A stretch of DNA of 64,000 nt, taken from NCBI RefSeq assembly GCF_033807715.1, contig NC_084591.1, positions 27,190,090 through 27,254,089 of the forward strand. Direction: 5' to 3'. Origin of the DNA: Cololabis saira (Eukaryota; Chordata; Actinopteri; Beloniformes; Belonidae). The stretch's first letter is position 1. Each line of letters opens with the position of its first letter. The position numbers and the translations under genes were made by a program. Positions 1 to 9,768 of the stretch are shown piece by piece. The notes below the pieces were generated by a model. The model had not been told where the DNA came from, ran no database searches, and saw only the letters and a list, made by a program, of their open reading frames with translations.

Positions 1-507
1 TAAGATAAGGGGACCCTGCTGCTTGCATGCCTTTATTTTTATGATTGTTTGCTGTGGACTGTCTGCTTCGCCCTGCTGCTTTTCCGTGCATGCTTCGCCT
101 GTCGCTCCCGGCTTAACTCTCCGACGCCGCTGTGAGCGTATTGCTCGCGGGGAGCTGCGGTCCCGGTCCTCTGGTCCCGGTTGGACTTCATCCCCGGGCT
201 GTAGTCGCCCTGTCTGGGCTGTGTGTCGGTGTTTGTGGTTCGGTGTGCGCGCGTGTGTGTGTGGAGACGGCAGAAGTGTGTAGCGGTTGGTTGGAGGAGG
301 TTTGGAGGAGGAGCGGCGCAATGATTGACAGGAAAGGGGGAAAAAGGAAGCGTTTTTCACTGTGCAAAAAAACACTGTAATAAAAAGCCAGGAATGGAGT
401 ACTAGAGTGAAGTTTTTCTTGTTACACTCTTTTAGACACATTTGAGGGATGTTGGCCAAGACTTTTAATAGTGTTAAAAGCATGTTAAAAATGATGTCAC
501 AATACCT
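1..507. other. Unassigned repeat-like left edge
   Basis: GC- and TG-rich sequence with two short open frames (23-283 and 132-380) that resemble nothing known to me. The stretch ends GACATCAC-like...AATACCT immediately before TTAA at 508-511. It could be the right-hand end of a TTAA-target transposon whose left part is outside the window. Nothing host-coding is visible. Confidence 0.3.
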
Positions 508-511
508 TTAA

Positions 512-832
512 AGGAGCTTGAGGCTCCTTTTAAGAAATGAGACTCTCTAGCGCCACCCATCACCACGACGGCCGTTGGGGGTACTGCAGCCAACAGTGAA
601 GCCGGCACGAGAGAACGGGGAGAACGCACATGCAGCGTCATGTGACGTCACATCCGCAGCCCAGCGCGGGAAATTCGGGACCGAATTGCAGCACATTTTG
701 CAGCACACAGCCTGTTCAAGGCAAAGGAGAGATACACTAGAGGGCTCATTCTTTTGGGTTTGGAATGCTTCATCTGACATTATTACTAGAAAACTTAAAA
801 TGTATACAGATTTTTTTCATAAATCTTGCCAC
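512..832. mobile_element. TTAA-target DNA element, truncated copy (family 3)
   Basis: It starts right after TTAA (508-511) with AGGAGCTTGAGGC. The body is the reverse complement of the outer parts of the element at 30597-32506, including the stretch with CGACGGCCGTTGGGGGTACTGCAGCC. It stops matching at about 832, so the far terminus is missing. It carries a single uninterrupted CACTAGAG, exactly where the other copy has a hAT insertion, and so preserves the empty site. TTAA targets with 5'-AG termini suggest the Kolobok type. No coding potential was seen. Confidence 0.75.
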
Positions 833-1668
833 AATCCGTTTACTTTTGATTGTCAGCTCATCATGCACAAACGCAACACCAGCTTTTGAGAGGATCTTCT
901 GAATTTTTCATGACTGACACAGTGTTTCACCACACTCTTGGAAGAGAGGGGCAACACTTGGGGTATTGAGTTGTTGCAGCTTTGTTGCTTGATACTGCCA
1001 CATCCTACAAGCTGCACCTCTGACATGAAACGTTTAATGTAACATAAATGTTGAAGTTTAAAACATTTCTTGTTGTTTCCCCCCATGATGACAATGAAAT
1101 ATTTGTCTCATTGTTTGCTGCTGAGAAAGGAGGATCTGAAATATGAAGTCAAGCTAAATGCCTTAAAAATGCATCAACTCCAACGGGCTGCAGGAGGAAC
1201 GCAAAAAGAAATTTGATTATACACAAGCCTTTGAGAAAATGACTTCACATCTCCTTTAATGCATCAACTCGGGAAACATTTTTATGGAGCAGAGAAAGAA
1301 TAAAATTAGAACTGCTGAGCGACTGGCAAAAGTGATATCCTTGTAGTAGCTGGCTGATCTGGATGGTGACCCCAAACTGGAGAGTGATGGGTTGGTGATA
1401 GGAAAATAATCATTTGATTTTGATGAAAAGCTACGTGCTTATCCCAGCAGGTCACTGGCTCAGCAATGGCTATGCTGACAACTAGTAGAAAGAGCGAAGT
1501 GACCCAGAGGACGGACCGGTGCTACGTTTGGATTGATATATTTTGTGTACAGTTTCTACTTTTCCTGTTCATTTTATGCACTTAGTCTGGTTATTTTCTC
1601 TTCGCAGTTTTCAGCATTGACATGCAACAAACTCTGGTGTAGTGGGCAAAATGACCAAATTAAATTCA
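833..1668. other. Intron-like, no recognisable content
   Basis: AT-rich, stops in all frames, no repeat recognised. Confidence 0.5.
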
Positions 1669-1676
1669 CTCACGCT

Positions 1677-2290
1677 TAGGGCTGGGCGATATATCGAGAT
1701 TTTAATATATATCGATATATTTTCAAACGCGATATGGTACGAGACAATATCGTTTATATCGATTTAAATTTTGTTTTTTTTACATTTTTTTTATGATTTT
1801 GATATAGCTTATTTTGTGACAAATTGACTTGAATGTTTTATTTGAGATTTGCACAAATGTTTTGTTATTTGCACAACTGTCAACCTCAGTGGAAAAGTCT
1901 GCCTGTTACTGTCTACATTGTATTAATTGCACAATGTATTTTAATTTAATTGTTATGCAGGAAAGGGATATTTGTTTTATTTTATTCAAGAAGCATTTTT
2001 ATTCTATATATGCAGGCAGTTTATTTTTATTTCATTTGTTTTATACATTTTGATATTGTGCAGATCTCTGTTAATAAAGGTGTGACATTTGGCACGAGGC
2101 TTTGTATTAAAACTGACAGTTTTTTTAAGGGTTTGCCTCAGAAAAAAATGAAGCTAACAGAGATGCTATGCTATAATGCTTTGGGGGAAACCCCAATTAT
2201 GGCACAGAAAAAATATCGATATATATCGAGTATTGCCATTCAACTAGAAAATATCGAGATATGACTTTTGGTCCATATCCCCCAGCCCTA
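1677..2290. mobile_element. Non-autonomous hAT element, 614 bp
   Basis: The ends are TAGGGCTGGGCGATAT and the inverted ATATCCCCCAGCCCTA. The insertion is flanked by the perfect 8-bp duplication CTCACGCT at 1669-1676 and 2291-2298. Subterminal sequence is rich in ATATCGATAT-type palindromes. Short open frames inside (1829-2053, 1950-2264) look random. The 8-bp target duplication and TA...TA termini assign the hAT superfamily. Confidence 0.9.
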
Positions 2291-2298
2291 CTCACGCT

Positions 2299-4440
2299 AT
2301 ATATCAGCTCACTCTGAACTGTTTTAGCGCATCTGCTCTGAAAGTTATGAATATATGTCTACTCCAAATCACGAGGCTGCTGGTTTGACTGCAGAAAGTC
2401 AAACATCAGCTGAGTTTTGAGTTTTAGTGGGTTGTTTGTCTCGGCAAGCTCATGACCAGCTGAGACGGCATCGCTTCCACTGGGCTTCCAGGTTCATCAT
2501 TAACATCCTTACATCATTAACATGTGTCCTCAGCAGCTGGGTCCCTTCATTTACTGTTAGCGATACTAAAACTGTGCTGGTGAGCAAGCTGGACGCAGGT
2601 GCAGTAACATTTCAAATAAAACTCATGAGATCTCAAGTATGCATTAGGAACAGAAGCCTCTACTGATCAAAATTGCAGTTGTGGAGGATTACAGATGTAC
2701 CCGACACATAACCACAGCAAGATTTAAATTCAGTCTGAAAGTCTGCCTCGCCTCAGTTTCACTCCTGGGTAAGTCATCGGCACTCCTTATCTGGAGAGCC
2801 CTGGCTGTCGATGAACTTGGGAAAGGATTGGCTCTTCAAAGATGGGAAGCTTTTGAATGTTTACACCCAAAGCGCCACGGTATATAATTTTACTATCGTT
2901 TCTGTGTGTGTATGAAGTGGGTGATGAAAGCCACGCTGTAGATGCAAAACAGAAATTTGCCCCACCGCCAGCAAATCTGAAGACGCGTACAGGCGCTGAA
3001 CTGAAATCAGTAGTCTTATTTAAAATTTAAATACTGGGCATCCCTCTATGGGACGTCATTTTACAGAGCACGACACTTACAGTGAACACTTAATGTTCTT
3101 AATCTTAACTTTCACCCGTTTTCTCTCCGTCTGTCAGTCAGGGGGGTGCACTACTGCAGTTGGGATCCAGTGACTTGTCTCAGGGTTGACTAAAGCAAGG
3201 GGGGCAGGAATGCTGACATCCATGTGGCTCCTACCCTGTATTTAAATCTATTTTAGTTGGACATGCAGGGAAGCGCACTTCCTCAAACATACTTCAGCTC
3301 TGCAGGAATTCTGGGCTTTGGATTTCACACAAAGATGAGAAGCAGTGACAACAGACTGGGACTTTGATTACGATTGTACTCTCCAAACAGGTGCAGCAAT
3401 GCAGCACTTGGATGCATTTAGGAGACGAATAAAACATCTGATTCAGAATTATTACATTGAGTGACAGAATGAAAGAATATAAAATGAGGAAATACAAAAA
3501 GACACAGCTACAGTGATGGTGGATAGCCCTAAAGAGTTAATCATGGTGTTACTGCACATAGATCATAGTGGTTCTGCCCACTCCAGGCTTCATCACTGTT
3601 GTGCCAGGACAGATGGCCACCATATGCACACCGAGCGAGTGATCACTGCACGGTGAAAAACAGGAAACAGAGTAGTGACGTATGTTAACATGTATTAGAA
3701 TGCCTTTTAGTGGTCGCCTCCTTCATTCAGAATAATTGGAAACGTTTGCTGAGCTTCAGAAAAGTGGGGGTGAATGTGAAAGTGAGATTTTTGAAAAGCC
3801 GCGTAGGAAAGTCTGAAAAACCTCCAGAGTTACGGCCTCGGTTGCATTTCTCAGGTGACCACGGTTTGGTCTTAGGTGGCCACAAGTCTTTAATGGGGGA
3901 CTCTTTACCAGCCACAGAGGAGGACTGTGCAAAAACGGGCCCATAGTGAAAATACATCCACTCTTGTCTGATGAAATCTGTATAATTGTAGAGAGAAAAG
4001 GTACGTGATCACCGAATAACATTCTGAGTATTGGTTTTCAAGGCTTTTTTTTTTTTTTTGCAAACACATCGTATTCTCGTTCAAGATAAGTATATTGGAG
4101 CTAAATCTAAACGGGAGGTTCGTTATTGCTTTGCAGTCAACAAAACATTTAAAAGCTCTTTACACAGCACTGACACAGCATCCGAGTTGCATCATGTGAT
4201 GTTCTGCAAAATAATAAAATCAATATACACGTTGGCTGAGACACTCTCATATGAATATGAACTGTCAAAGGAAAAACTTTCGATTTGAGTTATTTTATAA
4301 TTATTTGATTTTGTTTGATTTATCAGATCAAAGCCCTGTTAAGGAATCAAACCTGTTCTAACTCTGCTTTGAACAACGTGCAGCTTCCAGTTTTCCTATT
4401 TGAAGCCATTGATTGCACTTCCTTGAATCACCAGTTTAGG
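2299..4440. other. Intron-like, no recognisable content
   Basis: Only short, unrelated open frames are present. No repeat family was recognised with confidence. Confidence 0.45.
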
Positions 4441-4579
4441 TCCATCCATCCATCCATCCATCCATCCATCCATCCATCCATCCATCCATCCATCCATCCA
4501 TCCATCCATCCATCCATCCATCCATCCATCCATCCATCCATCCATCCATCCATCCATCCATCCATCCATCCATCCATCA
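4441..4579. repeat. (ATCC)n microsatellite, 139 bp
   Basis: About 34 nearly perfect copies of ATCC (GGAT on the minus strand). Because 4 and 3 are coprime, the array reads as a repeated IHPS peptide in an open frame. That is an artefact and not a gene. GGAT-type tails are typical of teleost retroposon 3' ends, but no retroposon body adjoins. Confidence 0.97.
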
Positions 4580-4934
4580 GCTCATCAAGTAAGAACATGT
4601 GATGCCACTGCTTTAAGCCAAATCAGGCGCATGTTTTTGGGTGACAGCTGCAGTGAAGACTTCGTGTTACTGGCTAACTGTTAGCATTTCAGGTCCTTGC
4701 TTGGTATTTTTTGTGAGCTTTGAATAAAAACCTAAATGAGCATATTCATTCTTATATAACATGGCTTGTTATGCTGTTTACCGTATTGTTTCCCATGTTG
4801 TTGTCAACAAAATTAGTGACTCAGCACTTTGTCCCACACTGCCATTTCTTAATGTCAAAATAAAAAAAGCACGATTTATAATGTACACAGAGAAGAAAGG
4901 AGCAAAAAAGAACAACAGATAAAAATAGTAGTTA
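4580..4934. other. Intron-like, no recognisable content
   Basis: AT-rich sequence between the microsatellite and the LINE fragment. I see nothing in it. Confidence 0.4.
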
Positions 4935-4977
4935 AAATATGATCAAGTTATATCAAACTCAAGCTTAAAAAGGAGCT

Positions 4978-5158
4978 TTATTCAAATGCAGCTGAGAACA
5001 AGCGTGTCTTCAGCCTAGATTTAAATAGGCTGAGCATTTCAGCTGATCTGAGGCTTTCTGGGAGTTTGTTCCAGACATGTGGAGCATAGAAGCTGAATGC
5101 AGATTCTCCATGACTGGTTCTGACACCGGGAACTGATAAAAAAACTGGATCCAGATGA
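4978..5158 (-). pseudogene. LINE reverse-transcriptase C-terminus (3' piece)
   Basis: The frame ends in WNKLPESLRSAEMLSLFKSR and then LKTRLFSAAFE plus a stop, the characteristic last ~45 residues of fish L2-like LINE ORF2. The apparent Met start of the longer open frame at 5268 lies in the inserted hAT and is spurious. No function remains. Confidence 0.85.
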
Positions 5159-5313
5159 CCTGCGGGTAGGGATGGGCGGTATGGACTAAAAAATGTATCA
5201 CGATAATTTCTGGCATTTATCCCGATAATGATAAAAATGACGATAAAAAAATACCAATTCAATTCCACCTTTGTAACTATAAATCTATCTCGCTCTCAGA
5301 TCCGCCATGTTTG

Positions 5314-5343
5314 TTACACAAAAACCTCATCAACGGGAATTTA
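5314..5343 (+). repeat. Direct repeat, left copy (30 bp)
   Basis: Starts TTACACAAAAACCTCATC; the second copy at 5746-5775 differs at one base. The pair brackets the microsatellite block. Confidence 0.9.
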
Positions 5344-5346
5344 TCC

Positions 5347-5351
5347 TTTTT

Positions 5352-5450
<99 letters not shown>

Positions 5451-5700
5451 GGCTCATTTCCTTCCTTCCTTCCTTCCTTCCTTCCTTCCTTCCTTCCTTC
5501 CTTCCTTCCTTCCTTCCTTCCTTCCTTCCTTCCTTCCTTCCTTCCTTCCTTCCTTCCTTCTTTCCTCCTGCTCTCTCCTTCCTTCTTCCCTTCCTTCCTT
5601 CCTTCCTTCCTTCCTTCCTTCCTTCCTTCCTTCCTTCCTTCCTTCCTTCCTTCCTTCCTTCCTTCCTTCCTTCCTTCCTTCTTTCCTTCCTTCCTTCCTT
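5347..5700 (+). repeat. (TTTC)n-(TTCC)n polypyrimidine block
   Basis: About 104 bp of TTTC repeats (5347-5450), a short spacer GGCTCATTTC, then about 240 bp of TTCC repeats interrupted near 5561-5590. The plus strand is almost purely pyrimidine. Long SFLPSFLP or KEGRKEGR open frames across it on both strands are repeat artefacts. Confidence 0.97.
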
Positions 5701-5745
5701 CACGTACGTTGTGCGTGGATTTAACGCAGAACCATAATTCAGGCT

Positions 5746-5775
5746 TTACACAAAAACGTCATCAACGGGAATTTA
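5746..5775 (+). repeat. Direct repeat, right copy (30 bp)
   Basis: Starts TTACACAAAAACGTCATC; 29 of 30 bases match 5314-5343. It directly follows GATTTAACGCAGAACCATAA...CAGGC, the terminus of the Harbinger-like hairpin family seen whole at 16569-16709. Confidence 0.9.
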
Positions 5776-5869
5776 ACATTTTTACCGCGAGATGACAAAT
5801 TCTTATCGTGAGGAATTTTTTTGACGGTTTATCGTGAACGGTAAAATATCGCCCATTCCTACCTGCGGG

Positions 5870-6056
5870 GTCTTGAAGGTTCATACTGGGTCAGGAGGTC
5901 ACTGTGTTCTAGTGCTGGACCATTCAGATCTTTATAGACCAGCATCAGAACTTTAAAGTCTATCCTCTGATGGACAGGCAGCCAGTTTGAAGACCTCACA
6001 GCTGGACTGATGTGGTCCACTTGTTTGGTCTTGGTGAGGACTCGAGCAGCAGAGTT
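5870..6056 (-). pseudogene. LINE reverse-transcriptase C-terminal region (5' piece)
   Basis: Encodes the ...HISPAVRSSNWLPV...YKDLNG block that precedes the C-terminal block in the same LINE ORF. It is separated from its continuation by the hAT insertion. The upstream part of the open frame (to 6152) shows no RT similarity, so the LINE is truncated at about 6056. Confidence 0.82.
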
Positions 6057-6060
6057 CTTT

Positions 6061-9000
6061 TTTAGGTCAGTTTTGTAAATAATTTTTCCAGCTGCGCACC
6101 ATTTTGTAACTGTTTGTGTGATTGCTACACACAATATCTCCCCAGATGACATTTTCTTGACTGAAGTTACACCATATCACTGAGACGGTTTTGTACTGAC
6201 AAACAGACGCAAATGCAGCAATAGCTGGATTTTTACCCTTCAGTTCAAATAATCAAGTTCAAGTTATTGGGACAGTAGCAACTCCACAAATCCTGAAATC
6301 CCTCAGCGAAGAGGAAATTGGTTTGGATTGTTCGGAAACGGTGCGGCTCAGATAACACTGAAGCACAGGTCTGCCCTGAGCTGGACGCTCCCTGTACACC
6401 ATATCACTGTCTAAAGAAAAGCAAGCATCGCGTCCCCAAGGAACCAAGAAGCTGCCAACAAAAAAGAAAAAAAGCCATATGACAAAATCAGCACATTCAA
6501 GCTTAACTGACGTTTACGGCAAACCCCATAAAAAAGACTTCTGGGGGAAAGATTTAAGGACAGATGAGACAAGGACTGAGCTCTGGCAATATGACATTTC
6601 TTTTTCATTTTCCAGGCTTATTTAACAAAATATAATTTCAAATATCATGGATTCAGCTGTTGTTTTCATTTTAGTAATTAAAAGTTAAATCCTTTGGGCA
6701 TGTGTTCACTGATGAGTCTCCCAGTAGAGCTCAATATTCGTTATTTAACATTTCTATCTTAATTTTGGCTCTTAAATTCTCATCTTAGTATCTTGTAAAA
6801 TATGATGCAACCAGAAGAAAATGGTCTCTCAAGAGGATAAAGAGATGCGACAGGTAGACCCTGGTCACAAAATCAGTGAAACTAGCAACAGAGGAACCAA
6901 GAGCTAAAAAAGGAGGCAGGCATAAGTAAGTCAAGCATAAAAAGACATGCAAGCGCACACTAGACAAGTCATCGGCACACAATCCACTGTACACTCAAAC
7001 ACACACAGATGGAGGACTTGTGATGGGTGACCGATGTGAAACAAGGGCACAACTAAAATTATGCAATCCTTTCGAATCTGACGGAAACCAGCCTCCCTGC
7101 AGGCTGTTTGTTATTTCCCCCCAAAGTAGCAGCTCTTTCTATTATTTCTCTCTTTTCATCTTATTTTTTCTGTCAAGGGTAATAAGTCCGTGTGTAATAT
7201 CCACTAGCTGCACACTTCCCACAGGATTCTTGCCAGACAATACTGGTAATCAGCAGTAGGGGAAATATATGTGAAGTCGCTGAACCGTGATCTCTCTTTT
7301 CCTCCTGCACTACTACTGTACAAGCTTGTGGGGGAGTCTGAAGCACTATTAAACATGTCCATAAAATCTGATACAAACATGTGATGAAAAAAAAAAAAGT
7401 TGTCTTAGTTTGTTGCATTGCAGCAAATTTAAGCATTGAGTTGTTGTCAAGTACCCTCAGAGGGATGACAAACTTCAGAACCTCCGACTGACAGACCCAA
7501 AAATCCTGCTAAATGCAACAACGCTCTGAAGTAACAGCTCATTTAAGGCTGAGGGCACTGGGGTAATTAGAGATATGACTAATGCAATAAAACGAGATTT
7601 GCTGCAAGGGGATATTTTCCTCTGGGTCATTTTAAAAAGGGATGACATCACATCGAGCTGAGTGTCAACACTTGGAGCTTTAAGGTGAAAAATGCTTTTG
7701 GACATTTTAATTCCATAAATATGAAGCAAACAGCAAAGCAGATAAGACAGTAGCAAAGACCTTAAGGCACAATAGGTAGAGTCACTGCCTGGGTCCAACA
7801 TGTGCGTGACTGACTGTTTCGTTCTGTGTCGGTGCGTGTCTGCATCACTTTGTCAGCATCACAGTCTGACAGTAGGAGGAGCGCCCACGTGGCATGATGG
7901 GAGACACGGTCCATGAACACTGGAATGCGTGACCCTAAACCATGAATAATTTTCTCACCCTACATGTGTATTTTGTAACTTATATACCTCACCAGTGACA
8001 TAAGTTTGCACTTTAAGGGTAGCAGTTGTAGCTTGTAACCCGTATCACTCGTGAGTGAATGTAAAGTAGAGAAGAAGGTGATGAATCACGAGTGAGATCG
8101 AAGCAGAAAGGTGAAGGGACGGTGTGAAACATTGTGTGTGATGTGTATTGAACTGGGGATCGTTTGCGTACTGTAAATTCTCCAAACTATGGCTTTCTTC
8201 TACTCCCCCTTCCCTCTCATGAGATGTCAAGAAAAAAAGTGTTGCAATATTATGATTTTTTTTTTTCAAAGCTATTGCACTCTAGTCCAATGCCTATATT
8301 ACAGGATTTGTTAATAAGGTATGCGTATGCAACCAAAACCCTAATTCTCGATCAATCATCTGTACGAACATGCTCACGGCAGCTTCCTCCTAATGGCCAC
8401 TTTTCCAATGTTCATGTCCAGCACTCCAAATCGACACAGATGTAACACTGACCAAAAGTTTTGGGGCAAACCTATCAGCAGGTTTTTCCAAACTCACTGC
8501 CCTCCCCACCCACCTCATTCTCCCATTCAAGCGCAGGGAAACAACAGAAAATCAGAAGAGACGTGAAGGCCCCTGCATGGTCGATTACTACGTAAAGAGC
8601 AAACGTAATCTACTGTAAATCAGATCATAACTGGAGCAGGCGGTATATGGTGTCATTACACTGATGGACTGGTGTCGTTGCATGAAATCTTGGAGAAAAC
8701 CCCAAATGGGTGTAATGGTGAGTTTAACGACCCTGCTGAGACATGCTCACAGGAACACATGCAGCGAAAACAAAAGCTCATGAACTTTCAAACTGTAGTT
8801 TAGGGGCTTTCCAGCAAGAGAAAATGTAGAGGTTTAGAGACGCAAAGGATGTCTCATTAAACTTATGCTCCTCAACAAATAAACGCCTAATATGAATATT
8901 CGTAAGACCCTTAATCACAATATAAATCTGCTCTGGTGGTCCCACGGCCGTATGCTGGTGGCTCATGGGCGGCCTGCACCGTTATTATAAGGATGGAAGC

Positions 9001-9650
9001 TGCTTGTTTTAAGTGGAAATCTTTTAAGTAATTTAAGAAGAGAATCAAGATACAGTACCTACTCTCAATATACAATATTTGAGGGGCAACGTTGACTTGC
9101 CACGTGTTCCTTCAGGCTTTGGTACTGATGTCGTTTTAATGTTGTTGAAGAAGAAACAGGGTGTCACTTAATTAGTACTTAGCCAGAGACTGTTATAAAA
9201 CTGTCACATGAAATAGATGATGTTTGAGTTGGCTTTAAACAACATGGAGCATCAAAGAAATTAAGCAAGAAATTATCATCATATTCATATGGATATATTC
9301 ATACCCATTCGCATATTCACTGAAGGCAAAGAGCATCTGCCACAACCGGTGAAAGATGTTGAACAACCTAAACAAAAATTGTGCCATGTTACCAAACTTC
9401 TAATGAGTCCTGAAATGGGGACTTAAATGAACATATATGTACAGTTTAATATCAATATCTCCACCCCTAGAGGTAAACTGAGACCAACGGCTTAACATTT
9501 ACATAAAGGCAGTTGAACAGAAGCATGTCATATCATTGTGCTGATTTCAACTTCACAAGACGATGAAGCACTGATTTATAATACGGACTTTCAGTGCTAA
9601 AGAAGAAAAACTGAACTTCCATCAGAGAAAGCTAACCTCAACTTTACAAA
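6061..9650. other. Intron-like, no recognisable content
   Basis: Open frames here are short and unrelated to known families, and no transposon termini were recognised. Confidence 0.45.
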
Positions 9651-9669
9651 TGTTCAGGAGTCCTCTCTT

Positions 9670-9768
9670 CAAAGTGCCTTGATGACAGCTGGGATGGGCT
9701 CCAGCCCCCGCCTGGCAGGATAAAGTATGCATAGAAAAAAAATGCATGGATGGATGGATGGATGGACA
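9670..9768 (+). repeat. Teleost retroposon 3' tail with GGAT repeats
   Basis: GATGACAGCTGGGATGGGCT...CCAGCCCCCGCCTGGCAGGATAA followed by GCATGGATGGATGGATGG is the conserved 3' end of a widespread fish LINE/SINE group. Only the tail is present. A diverged relative lies at about 48000-48170. Confidence 0.7.

Larger units (their letters stand above)
5167..5861. mobile_element. Non-autonomous hAT element carrying a C/T microsatellite block
   Basis: The termini TAGGGATGGGCGGTAT and ATATCGCCCATTCCTA are imperfect inverted repeats. They are flanked by the perfect 8-bp duplication CCTGCGGG (5159-5166 and 5862-5869). The inside holds TTTC and TTCC arrays, a 30-bp direct repeat on either side of them, and the end of a Harbinger-type hairpin element. 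It has no transposase. Confidence 0.9.
4935..6060 (-). mobile_element. L2-like LINE fragment, split by a hAT
   Basis: Read on the minus strand, 6056 to 5870 encodes NSAARVLTKTKQVDHISP...NWLPVHQRIDFKVLMLVYK. Then 5158 to 4978 encodes RTSHGESAFSFYAPHVWNKL...SLFKSRLKTRLF and a stop. Together these are the C-terminal end of a non-LTR reverse transcriptase ORF of the L2-like type common in fish. The hAT at 5167-5861 lies between them. The catalytic RT core and the 5' end are absent, so this is a 5'-truncated dead copy. The 3' boundary near 4935 is approximate. Confidence 0.85.

Noticed and set aside
4441..4579. Tandem array as a CRISPR-like repeat
   Set aside because: A 4-bp unit without spacers in a eukaryotic genome; a simple microsatellite.
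4315..4602. 95-residue frame with IHPS repeats
   Set aside because: Product of the ATCC microsatellite.
5228..5795. Long open frames of 120-169 residues on both strands
   Set aside because: They translate TTTC/TTCC microsatellites (SFLPSFLP, KEGRKEGR) and have no gene structure.
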